Positions 28,054 to 37,006 of a stretch of DNA of 64,000 nucleotides are shown one piece after another. The stretch lies in contig CAWAFQ010000003.1 of the NCBI GenBank assembly GCA_963781345.1, positions 222,303 through 286,302 of the forward strand. The letters are read 5' to 3'. The position numbers and the translations under genes are program-made. Numbering within the stretch: position 1 is the stretch's first letter; each line of letters starts with the position of its first letter. This DNA is from JBBRHQ01 sp963781345. Lineage in GTDB: Bacteria; Actinomycetota; Thermoleophilia; Solirubrobacterales; 70-9. Below the pieces are notes generated by a model that was not told the origin of the DNA, searched no databases, and was given only the letters and a program-made list of their open reading frames with translations.

Positions 28054-28093
28054 TGCGTGTTTTCTGGGGCCATAGCCCCCGAAAACACGCAAG
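28054..28093. terminator. Long hairpin after the NYN gene, probable terminator
   Basis: Arms 28054-28071 and 28076-28093 pair over 17 of 18 positions around the four-base loop cata. The outer 12 bp (ttgcgtgttttc) are A/T-containing and the inner part is G/C only. It lies 38 bases after the NYN stop and about 130 bases beyond the end of the convergent gene at 28227, so it can serve transcription from either side. There is no long T-tract. Confidence 0.6.
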
Positions 28094-28226
28094 CGATGCG
28101 GCGGCCCCCAAGATGGGGCAGGTGAGTGAGCACTAGGCGCGCAGGGGGTGAGAGAGGTGAGGTGAACGCCAGGCGCGCAGGGGGATCAGGCGCCTCCAGG
28201 GACCGGGAGATGCCCGCCTTTCAGGC

Positions 28227-29552
28227 CTAGCCCGGCGCCGCCCGGGCTATGACCGGCTCCAGCACATCCTCGAGCGTCGGCTCGCCGGTCACCTCGAGCC
28301 TGTAGGTCGCGTGGCGGATCGGATGGCGCGAGTCGATCAGCCGGCCGAGGTCGATCGGCGTCCCGCTGATGACCGCGTCGCACTCGGTCGCGTTGATGGT
28401 CGCCTCGAGATCGGACAGCTGCTGCGGCGAGTAGCCCATCGCGGGGAGGACCGCCTCGATGTGGGGGTATCGGTGGAGCGTCTCGGCGATCGATCCCACC
28501 GCATGCGGGCGGGGGTCGGCCAGGGTGTTCGCGCCGGCCTCCCGAGCGGCAACCGTTCCCGCTCCGAACGGCATCTCGCCGTGGGTTATCGTCGGCCCGT
28601 CGTCAACGACCAGCACCGTCTTGCCCTCGAGTGAGGGGCCCTCCTGCAGCGACACTGGCGAGCGCGCCCGGATCACGGCCGCCCCGGGGTTGGCCCCCTC
28701 GATGTTGGCCAGGACCTCGGCGACCTGCTCGGCCGAGGCGCTGTCGGTCTTGTTGACGAGGACCGCATCCGCCATCCGCAGGTTGGTTTCGCCCGGGTGG
28801 TAGCGAAGCTCGTCTCCGGGGCGCAGCGGGTCAACGACGGTGACCAGCAGATCGGGCTTAAAGAAGGAGAAGTCGTTGTTGCCTCCGTCCCAGATGACCA
28901 CGTCTGACTCGGCCTCCGCCCGGCGCAGTATCTCCGCGTAGTCGACGCCGGCCCAGACGACGATCCCCATCTCGACCGGGCTCTCGTACTCCTCGCGCTC
29001 CTCGATCGTCGGGTCCGATGCATCGATCTCCTCGATGCTCGCGAAGCGCTGGACCCGCATCGCCTCGAGGTCGCCGTAGGGCATCGGGTGCCGGACGAGG
29101 CCGACGCTCAACCCCCGCTCGCGCAGGATCCGGCCCACCTCGCGACTCGTCTGGCTCTTGCCGGAACCGGTCCGCGCAGCGCAGACGGCGACGACGGGCT
29201 TCTCGCTCGCCAGCATCGTGGACCCGGGCCCGAGCAGCGTGAAGTCGGCACCGGCGGCGAGGACCGCCTCGGCGCGGTGCATGACCTGCTCGTGGGCGAT
29301 GTCGGAGTAGGCGAAGACGACCTCGTCGGCACCCTCGCGCCCGATCAGCTCTTCGAGCCCATCCTCATCGTGGATCGGGATGCCCTGCGGATAGCGGGCC
29401 CCGGCGAGCGACGCCGGGTAGAGGCGATCCGCGATCCCGGGGATCTGGGTTGCCGTGAAGGCCACAACCTCTACCTCCGGATCGTCTCGGTAGACGACGT
29501 TGAAGTTGTGGAAATCTCGCCCCCCGGCGCCCATGATGATCAGGCGGCGCAT
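28227..29552 (-). CDS. Cyclic 2,3-diphosphoglycerate synthase family GTP/ATP-binding protein
   Basis: 441 residues. It starts RRLIIMGAGGRDFHNFN (Rossmann-like), followed by a P-loop region AVCAARTGSGKSQTSREVG, then YESPVEMGIVVWAGVDY, VIWDGGNNDFSFFKPDL, a GTPase-like VLVNKTDSAS and TITHGEMPFGAG. These match the family named for archaeal cyclic 2,3-diphosphoglycerate synthetase. In bacteria the physiological reaction has not been established to my knowledge, and no other thermoprotectant gene is near. It is transcribed alone. Confidence 0.8.
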   Translation of the reverse strand: MRRLIIMGAGGRDFHNFNVVYRDDPEVEVVAFTATQIPGIADRLYPASLAGARYPQGIPIHDEDGLEELIGREGADEVVFAYSDIAHEQVMHRAEAVLAAGADFTLLGPGSTMLASEKPVVAVCAARTGSGKSQTSREVGRILRERGLSVGLVRHPMPYGDLEAMRVQRFASIEEIDASDPTIEEREEYESPVEMGIVVWAGVDYAEILRRAEAESDVVIWDGGNNDFSFFKPDLLVTVVDPLRPGDELRYHPGETNLRMADAVLVNKTDSASAEQVAEVLANIEGANPGAAVIRARSPVSLQEGPSLEGKTVLVVDDGPTITHGEMPFGAGTVAAREAGANTLADPRPHAVGSIAETLHRYPHIEAVLPAMGYSPQQLSDLEATINATECDAVISGTPIDLGRLIDSRHPIRHATYRLEVTGEPTLEDVLEPVIARAAPG

Positions 29553-29680
29553 CTGGGCTCCTCGGCTCTCGGCAAGCTCACGCGGCGCAGCCTAGGCCAT
29601 CGGACCTCGGACAGGTTGTTCTCCTCGATGCCGGGCCGGCGGCGAGAAGCTGATTCGGCCCCAACGAAGGGCCGAGAAGC

Positions 29681-30031
29681 TCATTCCGCCAGACCGACGA
29701 CCCCGAGAGCCGACTCCCAGTCGTGGTAGACGCAGAGGTGCGCGGGCTCGCCCGGATCGAACGTCCACAGGTGACCGATGCGCGTTTCGATATCGCGACC
29801 GCTCTCACTTCCGCGGCCAGAGAGCTTGACGCGGACGAGCACCTGCCGGTTGAGGTCGAAGAAGCGCTCGGGCTTCCAGCGCGGTCCCTCCACCGACTCC
29901 CCCTTGACGACATCGGGGGTGGAGCGACGGGGCAGCGGCACTCGCTCGTCGAGCCAGCGCGACCCCGACGAGTCACCGTCGGCGGCCGCCCGGTAGACAC
30001 GCTTGACCACCCCGATGCATAGCTGAGACAT
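29681..30031 (-). CDS. Diverged solitary NTF2/SnoaL-like protein
   Basis: 116 residues starting MSQLCIGVVKRVYRAAADGD, which matches the MSQENVEVVRRxYxAxxxGD start of the large family at 37-53 kb. The C-terminal half keeps the family pattern (VLVRVKLSGRGSESGRDIE, GHLWTFDPGEPAHL, WESALGVVGLAE). The middle (~45-75) is shortened and unlike the others. It lacks the conserved cassette-tail DNA, so it looks like an older or degenerate copy outside the arrays. Ligand and function unknown. Confidence 0.65.
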   Translation of the reverse strand: MSQLCIGVVKRVYRAAADGDSSGSRWLDERVPLPRRSTPDVVKGESVEGPRWKPERFFDLNRQVLVRVKLSGRGSESGRDIETRIGHLWTFDPGEPAHLCVYHDWESALGVVGLAE

Positions 30032-30146
30032 ATCCAGCCAAGTATGACCCCTGCGGGCGCCGATCGGGGCCTGCCCCCCAATACGCGCCCGATCAGGTCT
30101 CGCCGCGGGCGGCCCCAAGATCCTCAATGTCGATCCACCCCGCGCC

Positions 30147-31292
30147 CTATCGGCGTTTGACAACCTCGCAGCTGGAGCCGACGCGATCGGTGCGGCTGGC
30201 CCTGACCAGGTCGTCGCCCGGACCGCAGCTCACCCGGTCGAGACCGAGCCCGCGGACGTTGATCGTGTCCCTGCCCTTGCCGGCGCAGATGCGGTCGTTG
30301 CTGCCGAGAGCATTGATCTTGTCGTTTCCGTCGAGGCCGGCGATCACGTCGGCGAAGTTCGACCCGCGCAGCCCCTCCTTTCGCGTCGTGCCGACGATCG
30401 TCGCCGTGCGCCCACCGCATCTGGGGGGCTCCACCTCGAACCCCTCGGCGTAGACGAAGCCCTGGCCGATCGTCCTAAAGCTCCCGGTCCGCGGATTGGC
30501 GAGGAAAACGTCGGTGCCGGACTGGGTGACCACGTTGCCGCGGAAGTCGATCGCGAGCCCGTACCCGCCCGTCGGGACGCTCGAGACCCGCTGGACCTCT
30601 CCGGTGCGGGGGTTGACGGAGTCGATGCCGCTGGGAGAAGCCGGCGTGTAAAGGGTGCCGTCCGGGGCGCGGGCCAGACCGCCGCTCTGGGTGAGCCCAT
30701 CCGTCGCGTTGGCGATCACGTGCTGGGCACCTGTGCGGGGGTTGATTTGGACGATCGAGGGCGCGTTGGTCCCCACGATCGGCTTCCCGCTGGGTGGCAC
30801 AACGACGCCCTGGGGGTCGTCGAGCGCCGGCCCACCCGAAGCCGGGGCTATCAGCCCGACCCCACCGCCGGGTACCCCGACGCGAAAGAGGGCGCCGAAG
30901 AAGCCCCCAAACGGCCCCGCCGACAGGTCCGTTTCGAAGAGGCTGCCGCTCGGATTGCGCGCGATCCCGTCGGGCTGTGAGAAGGGCGCACCCCCGGCGA
31001 GTTCGCTCGTTGCCCCCGTACGGGGGTTGATCTCGAAGGCGCCGCCAAGGCCTCCGAACGCCTCGTAATCGGCCACATACAGCGTCCCGTCGGGGCCGAA
31101 GACGGAGTCGTTGGGCGAGGCCAGTTGAGGATCGTCGGAGATCACCGTCTTCGCCCCGGTCCCCGGGTCCAGGCGGTACACCTTGGCGGCGCTCGAGTCG
31201 CCGACGATGATGTCTCCCGGGCGCGCCTGCGCCAGACCCGCGGTCACGAAGAACCCGGCGAGCGACGCGAGCCCGGCGATCGCCTGGCGCAT
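30147..31292 (-). CDS. Secreted NHL/SMP-30-like propeller with C-terminal RTX-type repeats
   Basis: About 380 residues. Signal peptide (RQAIAGLASLAGFFVTAGLAQA), then propeller blades with the pattern INPRTGA..., DGTLYVADYE, GIARNPSGSLFETDL, then a Cys-containing C-terminal region (CGGRTATIVGTT, GSNFADVIAGLDGNDKI, CAGKGRDTINVRG, SCGPGDD) in which nonapeptide GxxGxD-like calcium-binding turns appear. Exported and probably cell-surface or extracellular. ATG at 31292 or a TTG two codons upstream, which is better spaced from ggaggg, are both possible; the longer frame from 31319 is less likely. Confidence 0.78.
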   Translation of the reverse strand: MRQAIAGLASLAGFFVTAGLAQARPGDIIVGDSSAAKVYRLDPGTGAKTVISDDPQLASPNDSVFGPDGTLYVADYEAFGGLGGAFEINPRTGATSELAGGAPFSQPDGIARNPSGSLFETDLSAGPFGGFFGALFRVGVPGGGVGLIAPASGGPALDDPQGVVVPPSGKPIVGTNAPSIVQINPRTGAQHVIANATDGLTQSGGLARAPDGTLYTPASPSGIDSVNPRTGEVQRVSSVPTGGYGLAIDFRGNVVTQSGTDVFLANPRTGSFRTIGQGFVYAEGFEVEPPRCGGRTATIVGTTRKEGLRGSNFADVIAGLDGNDKINALGSNDRICAGKGRDTINVRGLGLDRVSCGPGDDLVRASRTDRVGSSCEVVKRR

Positions 31293-31382
31293 CAGCAAGG
31301 ATCTTTCCCTCCGGTACATCGGCGCACCTTCCCTGTTGCCGTCGCGGTGATCATAAACCGGCTCGTGATCTGCGTGGCGGGC

Positions 31383-32219
31383 CTACTCGTGTCGCCGTGG
31401 CTGGAACGGTCGCTGCTCGACAGAGCCCGCCTCGACCAGGAGGCCGGTTGATGCGGGGAGTCGGTCCAGGCTCCGGAGAGGTCGGCAAGCGGCTCGGAGA
31501 CCACGATTCGGTCGCCCTCGGTCAGCTCTCGAAGCCGGGGTTCTCGGGGTGCAGACGGCGAACCGCGTCGACGTCCTCGGACACGAACAGGGTCCTGGAC
31601 TCTTGCCCGCTCGCGTAGCGGATCGCCCAGAGCCGCTCGCCGTCGGCGATCCCGACAGTCATCTGCACGGGGGATTCGATGCCGTTCGCCTCGGCGACTT
31701 GTTCGACCAGCCCAACAGCCGCTCCATCGCCCCGAACGGATCGTTCTCGAGCCCGAAGCCGAGCGCAAGGTAGAAGAGCGTCTCGGAGTCGGTGGAGCCG
31801 GCGACACCGGTAAACAGGGCGGGATCGATCGCCAGCAGAAGCTCGCGGCGCATCTTCGCGAAGCCGGCGACCAGGCCGTTGTGGACAAAGAGCCAGCGGC
31901 CGTGGCGGAACGGATGACAGTTGGTCTGCTGCACCGGGCTGCCGACCGCGGCGCGGATGTGGGCGAGGAACAAGGGGGACTCGATGTGCCGGGTCAGATC
32001 GCGCAGGTTGGCGTCATTCCAGGCCGGGTTGACGCTGCGGTAGCGCGCCGGGTCATCGATCATTTCGGGCGGGTACCAGCCGAGGCCGAAGCCGTCCCCG
32101 TTGGTCGTCTCGGCGCCCATGCGGGCGTGCAGGCTCTCGTCGATCAGCCCGTGCTTGGGCCGGTAGAGGAGTTCGTCGATCAGCAGAGGCTGGCCGATGT
32201 ATGCGTTCCAGCGGCAGAT
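31383..32219 (-). pseudogene. Class II glutamine amidotransferase (YafJ/DUF4261-like), two frameshifts, no normal start codon
   Basis: The protein begins ICRWNAYIGQPLLIDELLY with the nucleophile Cys at position 2 and continues HGLIDESLHARMGAETTNGD, GFGLGWYP, LFLAHIRAAVGSPVQQTNCH, RWLFVHNGLVAGF and STDSETLFYLALGF, all typical of Ntn-type glutamine amidotransferases that stand alone. The codon in front of the Cys is ATC, with gatgggg 6-12 bases upstream, and no ATG/GTG/TTG lies in frame nearby. Frame changes near 31708 and 31465 are needed to reach EANGIESPVQMTVG and the C-terminus ...FQPRRHE at 31383. Stand-alone members hydrolyse an amide bond of unknown substrate. Confidence 0.78.
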
Positions 32220-32325
32220 GGCGTCAGTCCCCCATCCTGAGAAGAACGATCTTTCGTCGAAATCGAAAGGCGAAGCGCCGCGGGGCCGAGCCGCCGATAC
32301 CGGCCAGGCCCCCGCAGTCGCCGAC

Positions 32326-32706
32326 TCAGCCTCCGGCTACCTCATCCTCGTCGAAGATGGCGATGCCGTAGACGACCCAGCAGCACAGGAAGAAGATGCC
32401 CAGCGACCAGAACGGGTGGGCACCCCCCATCGAGAGCAGGGCACCGATCGCACCGATGCTGCCGGCGATGATGCCGATCACCCGGCCGTAGGCGTTGCCG
32501 GCCATCAGCGAAAAGCCACCGGTCAGCTGGATCACCCCGAGAATGATCAGGACCCAACCCAGGGTGTTGAGGTCGGTGAGTATGTACCTGGTGTCGTTCG
32601 CGTAGAAACTGGCGTTATCCAGGGCGCCAATGCCGTAGATGATGTTGAGCGTGCCGACGATCAGCAGCAGGATCGCTGCGAACACGACTCGGCCTGCACC
32701 TTGCAT
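32326..32706 (-). CDS. DUF7144-type small membrane protein
   Basis: 126 residues from ATG 32706, five bases after aaaggagg. Four hydrophobic helices: VVFAAILLLIVGTLNIIYGI, LGWVLIILGVIQLTGGFSLM, GRVIGIIAGSIGAIGALLSM and FWSLGIFFLCCWVVYGIAIF, with a short NDTRYIL loop between helices 1 and 2 and an acidic tail. Members are widespread in actinobacteria and unassigned in function. Confidence 0.82.
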   Translation of the reverse strand: MQGAGRVVFAAILLLIVGTLNIIYGIGALDNASFYANDTRYILTDLNTLGWVLIILGVIQLTGGFSLMAGNAYGRVIGIIAGSIGAIGALLSMGGAHPFWSLGIFFLCCWVVYGIAIFDEDEVAGG

Positions 32707-33019
32707 ACAGCCTCCTTTGGTCGACTCGGCGCTCTCCCGCGCCGTAGGTACCACATCGAGTCGGAAATGCCGACTGGTGCAATGCTACCTTCCGGCTCGG
32801 GCGGCATTCCACCCGTAGACGGGTCTTGCAAAGAACCCCTCAGACTGCGCTCGGCTTCCGCCTGATTCGCGATCCTCGGCAGCACGACTGACCCGCGCCT
32901 CAGCCGCCGAGGCGTGCACCGAGACCACGGGCCGATCCGACTAAAGAGGATCCGACCGAGCGCCGATACCTCCGCCCACACACTGATGCAGCCTTCCCCG
33001 GGAGGGGAGGAGGTGGCAG
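32707..33019. other. Intergenic region without recognised gene
   Basis: About 310 bases between the divergent small membrane-protein genes. Both ends have strong Shine-Dalgarno sequences. No long open frame with coding character, hairpin or repeat was recognised; it probably holds the two promoters. Confidence 0.4.
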
Positions 33020-33154
33020 ATGATCGGCTTCGTCGCACTGGGGATCGTGATGCTCCTTTGGGTGCTCACCTGGGAGGGGGCCGACGGTGCCGATGACGGG
33101 TCCGCCGCGTCGGCCGGCACCGCACCGGATATGCCTGACACACGCAGCATCTAA
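33020..33154 (+). CDS. Small single-span membrane protein
   Basis: A 44-codon frame: MIGFVALGIVMLLWVLTW followed by an acidic/Ala/Ser tail (EGADGADDGSAASAGTAPD...). The start is preceded by gggaggggaggaggt, one of the strongest ribosome-binding sites in the window, 6-7 bases away. One membrane helix and a short acidic tail are all that can be seen; no family is recognised. Confidence 0.6.
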   Translation: MIGFVALGIVMLLWVLTWEGADGADDGSAASAGTAPDMPDTRSI

Positions 33155-33335
33155 CGGCGGATCAACCACCGGGTCCCGCGGGCAGCAGGCTGCCGAACCG
33201 GCGCCAGGGCGCGGCCCCGCGCACGCTCGAGCTCCTCTTCAGGAACTCGAGGAGCCGAGTCGCTGATCGAAGTGCTCGCGCAGCTTCTCGCCATGTTGCC
33301 CCGCATGACGCTCGCCCTGCACAGGTCGGGGCTTG

Positions 33336-34988
33336 TCAGCCGCTCATCGGGCCCGGAATACTGAAGCCCACGCCGGGGATCCATTTCTGCTGGTAGGCGC
33401 TGTAGAAATCGATGTTGCCGGTCCAGATGTCGGCAAGTGGGTCATTGGACTCGCTGTCCACCCGATGCTCGATCACATGCAGGGCCTTATCGACCCGCCT
33501 GCGCGCCCCCTCCCTGTCGGGGGCGAACAACGCCTCGATCACCCGTCGTGCGTCGCCCGTGGGACTCTGCAGAATCGTCTTCATGATCAGGCTATGCCCG
33601 CTGCGGGCGGTTCCGTTGCCGAGCCCCTCGTGCTGGCGAATCGCTCTGAGGAACCCAGCCACGTCTCTGCCCGCTTGGAGGTTGTGATCGTAAAACGCGC
33701 TGCCGGGAAGGATCGTCGGGTTGATGAGAGCGGCGCGCTTGACGTTGATCTGCGAAGAGGCAACGTATGAGTAGCCGTCGAAGGGCCCATTCGGGTCGTT
33801 GACCTTCGCAAGCTCGTAGCCGTTACCGAGCCAGCTGCTCCCACCGCCCAGCAAGGGGCAGAGGATCTCCTGGCTTGCGGAGGGCTTGCCGCAGTCGGAG
33901 ACGTTGAGCCCGCCGAAGAGGGAGAAGGCGTAATTGCCCCCGCCCGCCGAGTTCGCGCTCGGTGCTTCGTGTGGTGTGCGCGGGTCGCCTGTCTTCTGCC
34001 GGTGCGAGAACGGCGTCCGCCAGCCCTTCGGGCCACGGGGTCGGACGTTTACGACCGTGGCTGCCGAATCACGGTCGCCGTTCTTGGCGACGACGGTAAG
34101 CGTCGCCCGCAGCCCGCAAAGCGCCACGACCCTTGTGCCGCGGCCTTCCTTGCGAGTCGTCCTCGACGGCACATCCTCGGGGCAGTCGCCGGGGATCGGC
34201 CGGAATCTCCAAATGTAGGAATCGATCTTCGCCCTCGGCTTGGACCGGGACCCATCGAGCCTTACCCTTCCGGCGCGCCTGACTTTGTAGGGGCCGCCCG
34301 GGTCTGCGTGCAACGACCCCCCGCTCGCCTGCACCTTCATCGTCACGTTGTAGGTGACGGTGATGGAGGCGGCGTTACCAAGGTTGTCCGCGGAAAAGGT
34401 CTTCGACCCGGCGACGGTCAGGGTGACCGGTTTGCCGCTGAAGAGCGAATCTGCCGACACGGTGCTCGACGGCTCCCCGTAGGGGAAGTCCACGTCGATC
34501 GGGCCGCCGCAGGCGCCGTTGTAGACGTCGCCGACCCCAGGCGGCCCGAAGCTCGTCGAGATCTTCACCGTCTCTGGGTCGCCGGTGTCGAAGATCGCCA
34601 TCGCGATCGAACCGCCGTTCACCGGTGTGATCCCGTAGTCGTAGTGGCACGGCGGCATGCTGCACGAGTTGTCGATGTGGTCGTTGGAGAACTGGCCGCT
34701 CGTGGGCGAGGTGTCGGTTTTCGACGAGCGGGTGCTGATGAAGCCGATCTGGTCGTGGCCCGGCGTGAAGCCGTTCTCCGGATCGTCCGGCACGGTTCCC
34801 GTCGTCGAACCGGTGAAGTCGCGGCGGCCGGAGACGCAGCCGCGCGTCGCGGTCGTGCTGTACGTCTCAGACGCGGAGAGGATGTGGAACGTGTGCGTGG
34901 CGGCCGACGCAGACCCAGCGGATGCTGCGAGGACGGCTGCGAGCACCAGCGCGAATACCGTGCCCCTGAGGGGCACATCGAGGCTCAT
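33336..34988 (-). CDS. Large secreted protein with PKD-like segment
   Basis: 550 residues with a clear signal peptide (LRGTVFALVLAAVLAASAGSASA, cleavage after ASA). The N-terminal ~230 residues are beta-rich with conserved-looking Cys; residues ~235-330 resemble a PKD/Ig-like domain (DPGGPYKVRRAGRVRLDGSR, TLTVVAKNGDRDSAATVVNV). The C-terminal ~200 residues (GNYAFSLFGG, RQHEGLGNGTARSGHSLIM, RVIEALFAPDREGARR) hold a RQHEGLGNGTARSGHS segment that recalls a metal or catalytic His site, without firm family. Good Shine-Dalgarno (gtggagg). Probably extracellular. Confidence 0.75.
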   Translation of the reverse strand: MSLDVPLRGTVFALVLAAVLAASAGSASAATHTFHILSASETYSTTATRGCVSGRRDFTGSTTGTVPDDPENGFTPGHDQIGFISTRSSKTDTSPTSGQFSNDHIDNSCSMPPCHYDYGITPVNGGSIAMAIFDTGDPETVKISTSFGPPGVGDVYNGACGGPIDVDFPYGEPSSTVSADSLFSGKPVTLTVAGSKTFSADNLGNAASITVTYNVTMKVQASGGSLHADPGGPYKVRRAGRVRLDGSRSKPRAKIDSYIWRFRPIPGDCPEDVPSRTTRKEGRGTRVVALCGLRATLTVVAKNGDRDSAATVVNVRPRGPKGWRTPFSHRQKTGDPRTPHEAPSANSAGGGNYAFSLFGGLNVSDCGKPSASQEILCPLLGGGSSWLGNGYELAKVNDPNGPFDGYSYVASSQINVKRAALINPTILPGSAFYDHNLQAGRDVAGFLRAIRQHEGLGNGTARSGHSLIMKTILQSPTGDARRVIEALFAPDREGARRRVDKALHVIEHRVDSESNDPLADIWTGNIDFYSAYQQKWIPGVGFSIPGPMSG

Positions 34989-35116
34989 GCCTCCACCCTA
35001 TTCGCCTTTCCGGACCGCGCGTTTACCGAGGGCGCTGGGGGCGCGGCACGAGGCGAGCCCGGATGGGATGAGCCGGCCCTGCGACTCCCATGGGCCTTCC
35101 GGAGAGGATGTGAAGC

Positions 35117-35509
35117 ATGCGAGGACATAGTTGGTACGCAATCGCGGGGCTCACGACGCTCTTCGCCTGCGCTCTGATCGCATCCGGATGCGGCAGCAGC
35201 GGCAGCAGCACGACGACGGCGACGACCACACCCTCTGCGGCGAGTGCGCAACAGAAGGTCGACTCGGCCGTCGAGTCATGCAGCAACGAGGCCCAACAGC
35301 TCGGCGGTGTCGCCGGAACCGCTCTGGACGGCGCGTGCACTGCGGTCGGGAACTCGGCCAAGCAGACTCTCAGCAGCGGCAGCGCGAACGCAAAGCAGGC
35401 GCTCTCAGAGGCGGCGAGCTCCTGCCGCACCGCGGTCGGGCAGCTCCCGCCGGGCCAGGCTCAAAACGGGCTCTCGAAGCTCTGCGACGCACTCGCAAGC
35501 GCCCAGTAG
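35117..35509 (+). CDS. Putative lipoprotein, helical, Cys-rich
   Basis: 130 residues with lipobox ALIASGCGSS near residue 25, a Thr/Ser linker and a helical mature part with four further Cys (ESCSNEA, GACTAVG, SSCRTAV, KLCDALA) spaced as in small helical bundles. It should be anchored to the outer face of the membrane. ATG follows ggagagg at 9 bases. Function unknown. Confidence 0.75.
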   Translation: MRGHSWYAIAGLTTLFACALIASGCGSSGSSTTTATTTPSAASAQQKVDSAVESCSNEAQQLGGVAGTALDGACTAVGNSAKQTLSSGSANAKQALSEAASSCRTAVGQLPPGQAQNGLSKLCDALASAQ

Positions 35510-35548
35510 GCCGGCGATCGCGAGGTAGCCGAACGCAGCAATCTGCGG

Positions 35549-35612
35549 CCCAAGTGGTACCACGAGAGTGCGCTGAGACGTCGGGCTTGCATCGGGGGCA
35601 GGATTCGTCTCT
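35549..35612. repeat. Decayed copy of the GTGGTACCAC / tRNA-adjacent sequence seen at 54.97 kb
   Basis: The stretch starting aagtggtaccacgag at 35549 aligns over about 60 bases with 54971-55035, keeping the palindrome gtggtaccac and cgtcg-gg-tt--atcgggggc, but the tRNA T-arm part is eroded. It lies in the 168-base gap between the lipoprotein gene and the secreted-repeat gene and may mark an old attachment site left of the accessory region. Confidence 0.45.
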
Positions 35613-35677
35613 CGAGACCCTCGCGGGTAGTCGAGCGGATGGCCGCTTGACGAATACTCGCTGCATGGTCGACATAC

Positions 35678-37006
35678 TCAATGGGCGTTCGCGCTCCAGT
35701 GCCCGGTGCCGTGGCAGCGGTGGTTGGGCGGGTCGTTGCCGTTGAAGGTGAGCGTGCCCTCGGCCTTAGTGTTGCCGTGGGAGAGCTTGCCGTCCAGCGT
35801 TGTCTTGAAGCCCTCCGTCGAGTTGGTTTCCTGGCCGTGAAACGTGCTGTGATTGACCTCGACATCCCTCTTGTATGACGAGCTATTGGCGTCGCTTCCC
35901 TCGCTGCACTGGATCGGCATGTGGTTCCAGGTCCAGCTGTGCACCTTCGTGCCGTCGTGCGTGAGCACGAACGACATCGTCCCGCCCCCGCTGAAGGTGC
36001 CCGAGAAGTGGCGTTCGGACGGCTTGGTGCAGATCGCAAAGGTCGTCATCGTCTCGCCGGCTCCGGTGTTGTCGTTGTTGACGGCGCCGCGCCAGCCGTC
36101 GTCGCGGAGCTTGTTCTTGTCCGGGCCGTCGACCGACGTGCTACCCGCGGCCTCGATCCCAAAGATGTTCGAAGGCTGATCATCGGGCCCGGGAAGCGTC
36201 AGGTCGACCCCACCTCCGGTCACCTTCGCCCGCGGCGGGCAGAGAACGGAACTCTCGGAGTGGGCGTTGTCGGAGACGTTTTGGGAGGCCGAGAGATAGA
36301 CGAAGCGGCCGGTTTCCGCGCAGATCGCGTGGACGGAGAAGCTCTCGTCTGTGCCCGAGTCATTGGTCGCCCGGCCGAACCACCCGTTGTCGGGCTTGCT
36401 GCCGGGGTCTCCCGGTGCGTCGTGGGGCTCGCTCGCTGCGATCTCGAGCTTCCTGTTCGCTCCGCTCACATGAACGCCGCCCGAGATCACCTGGGTGCCG
36501 TGCGGGCACTTGGCGAAAGCCCCGTGGATGCTCTGGTCGGGCAGGTCTTGCGTCTGCTGGACATATCTGAGGTCGCCGGGCGACTTGCAGATCGCGGTGA
36601 CGACCATCACCTCCTGGGCGCCGGAGCTGTTGGTCGCGTTGCCGAACCAGCCATCGTCGGGCTTCAGGTCGGGGTCACCCTTATCGGTCGGCACGGTGAC
36701 CGCGAGCTCGATATCGAGGTCGTGGCCCGAGGCGGCTGTACCGCCGCCGACCACCTGCATGCCCTCGGGACACGGCACCGAGAGCGGATGGGGGTCGTCG
36801 TTACTCGGCAACTCGCGGGCATCCGCCACATACCTAAGTGCGCCGAAGCCACCCGAGCGGGCGACGGCGCTGGCCCCAGCCTGCCCCGAGGCGCCCAGGC
36901 CGGCAAACGCAAGCACGGCAACCGCGGACGGCGCAATCAGGACCACTAGGACCACTGCGGCAAGACGTTTGATCAGACCTCCCTCGCTCTTTCGTCTACA
37001 TGGCAT
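35678..37006 (-). CDS. Secreted protein with three ~90-residue repeats
   Basis: 442 residues. Basic n-region (RRKSEGGLIKR), hydrophobic LAAVVLVVLIAPSAVAVLAF, then three repeats, each with CP.G..V.GGG...S/A, DDGWFG(R/N)ATN(S/D)SG..E and AIC at its end (first CPEGMQVVGGGTAASG, second CPHGTQVISGGVHVSG, third CPPRAKVTGGGVDLT). The C-terminal ~130 residues are a separate beta-rich domain (FSGTFSGGGTMSFVLTHDGT). The paired Cys per repeat suggest a disulfide in each. Extracellular; function unknown. Confidence 0.78.
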   Translation of the reverse strand: MPCRRKSEGGLIKRLAAVVLVVLIAPSAVAVLAFAGLGASGQAGASAVARSGGFGALRYVADARELPSNDDPHPLSVPCPEGMQVVGGGTAASGHDLDIELAVTVPTDKGDPDLKPDDGWFGNATNSSGAQEVMVVTAICKSPGDLRYVQQTQDLPDQSIHGAFAKCPHGTQVISGGVHVSGANRKLEIAASEPHDAPGDPGSKPDNGWFGRATNDSGTDESFSVHAICAETGRFVYLSASQNVSDNAHSESSVLCPPRAKVTGGGVDLTLPGPDDQPSNIFGIEAAGSTSVDGPDKNKLRDDGWRGAVNNDNTGAGETMTTFAICTKPSERHFSGTFSGGGTMSFVLTHDGTKVHSWTWNHMPIQCSEGSDANSSSYKRDVEVNHSTFHGQETNSTEGFKTTLDGKLSHGNTKAEGTLTFNGNDPPNHRCHGTGHWSANAH

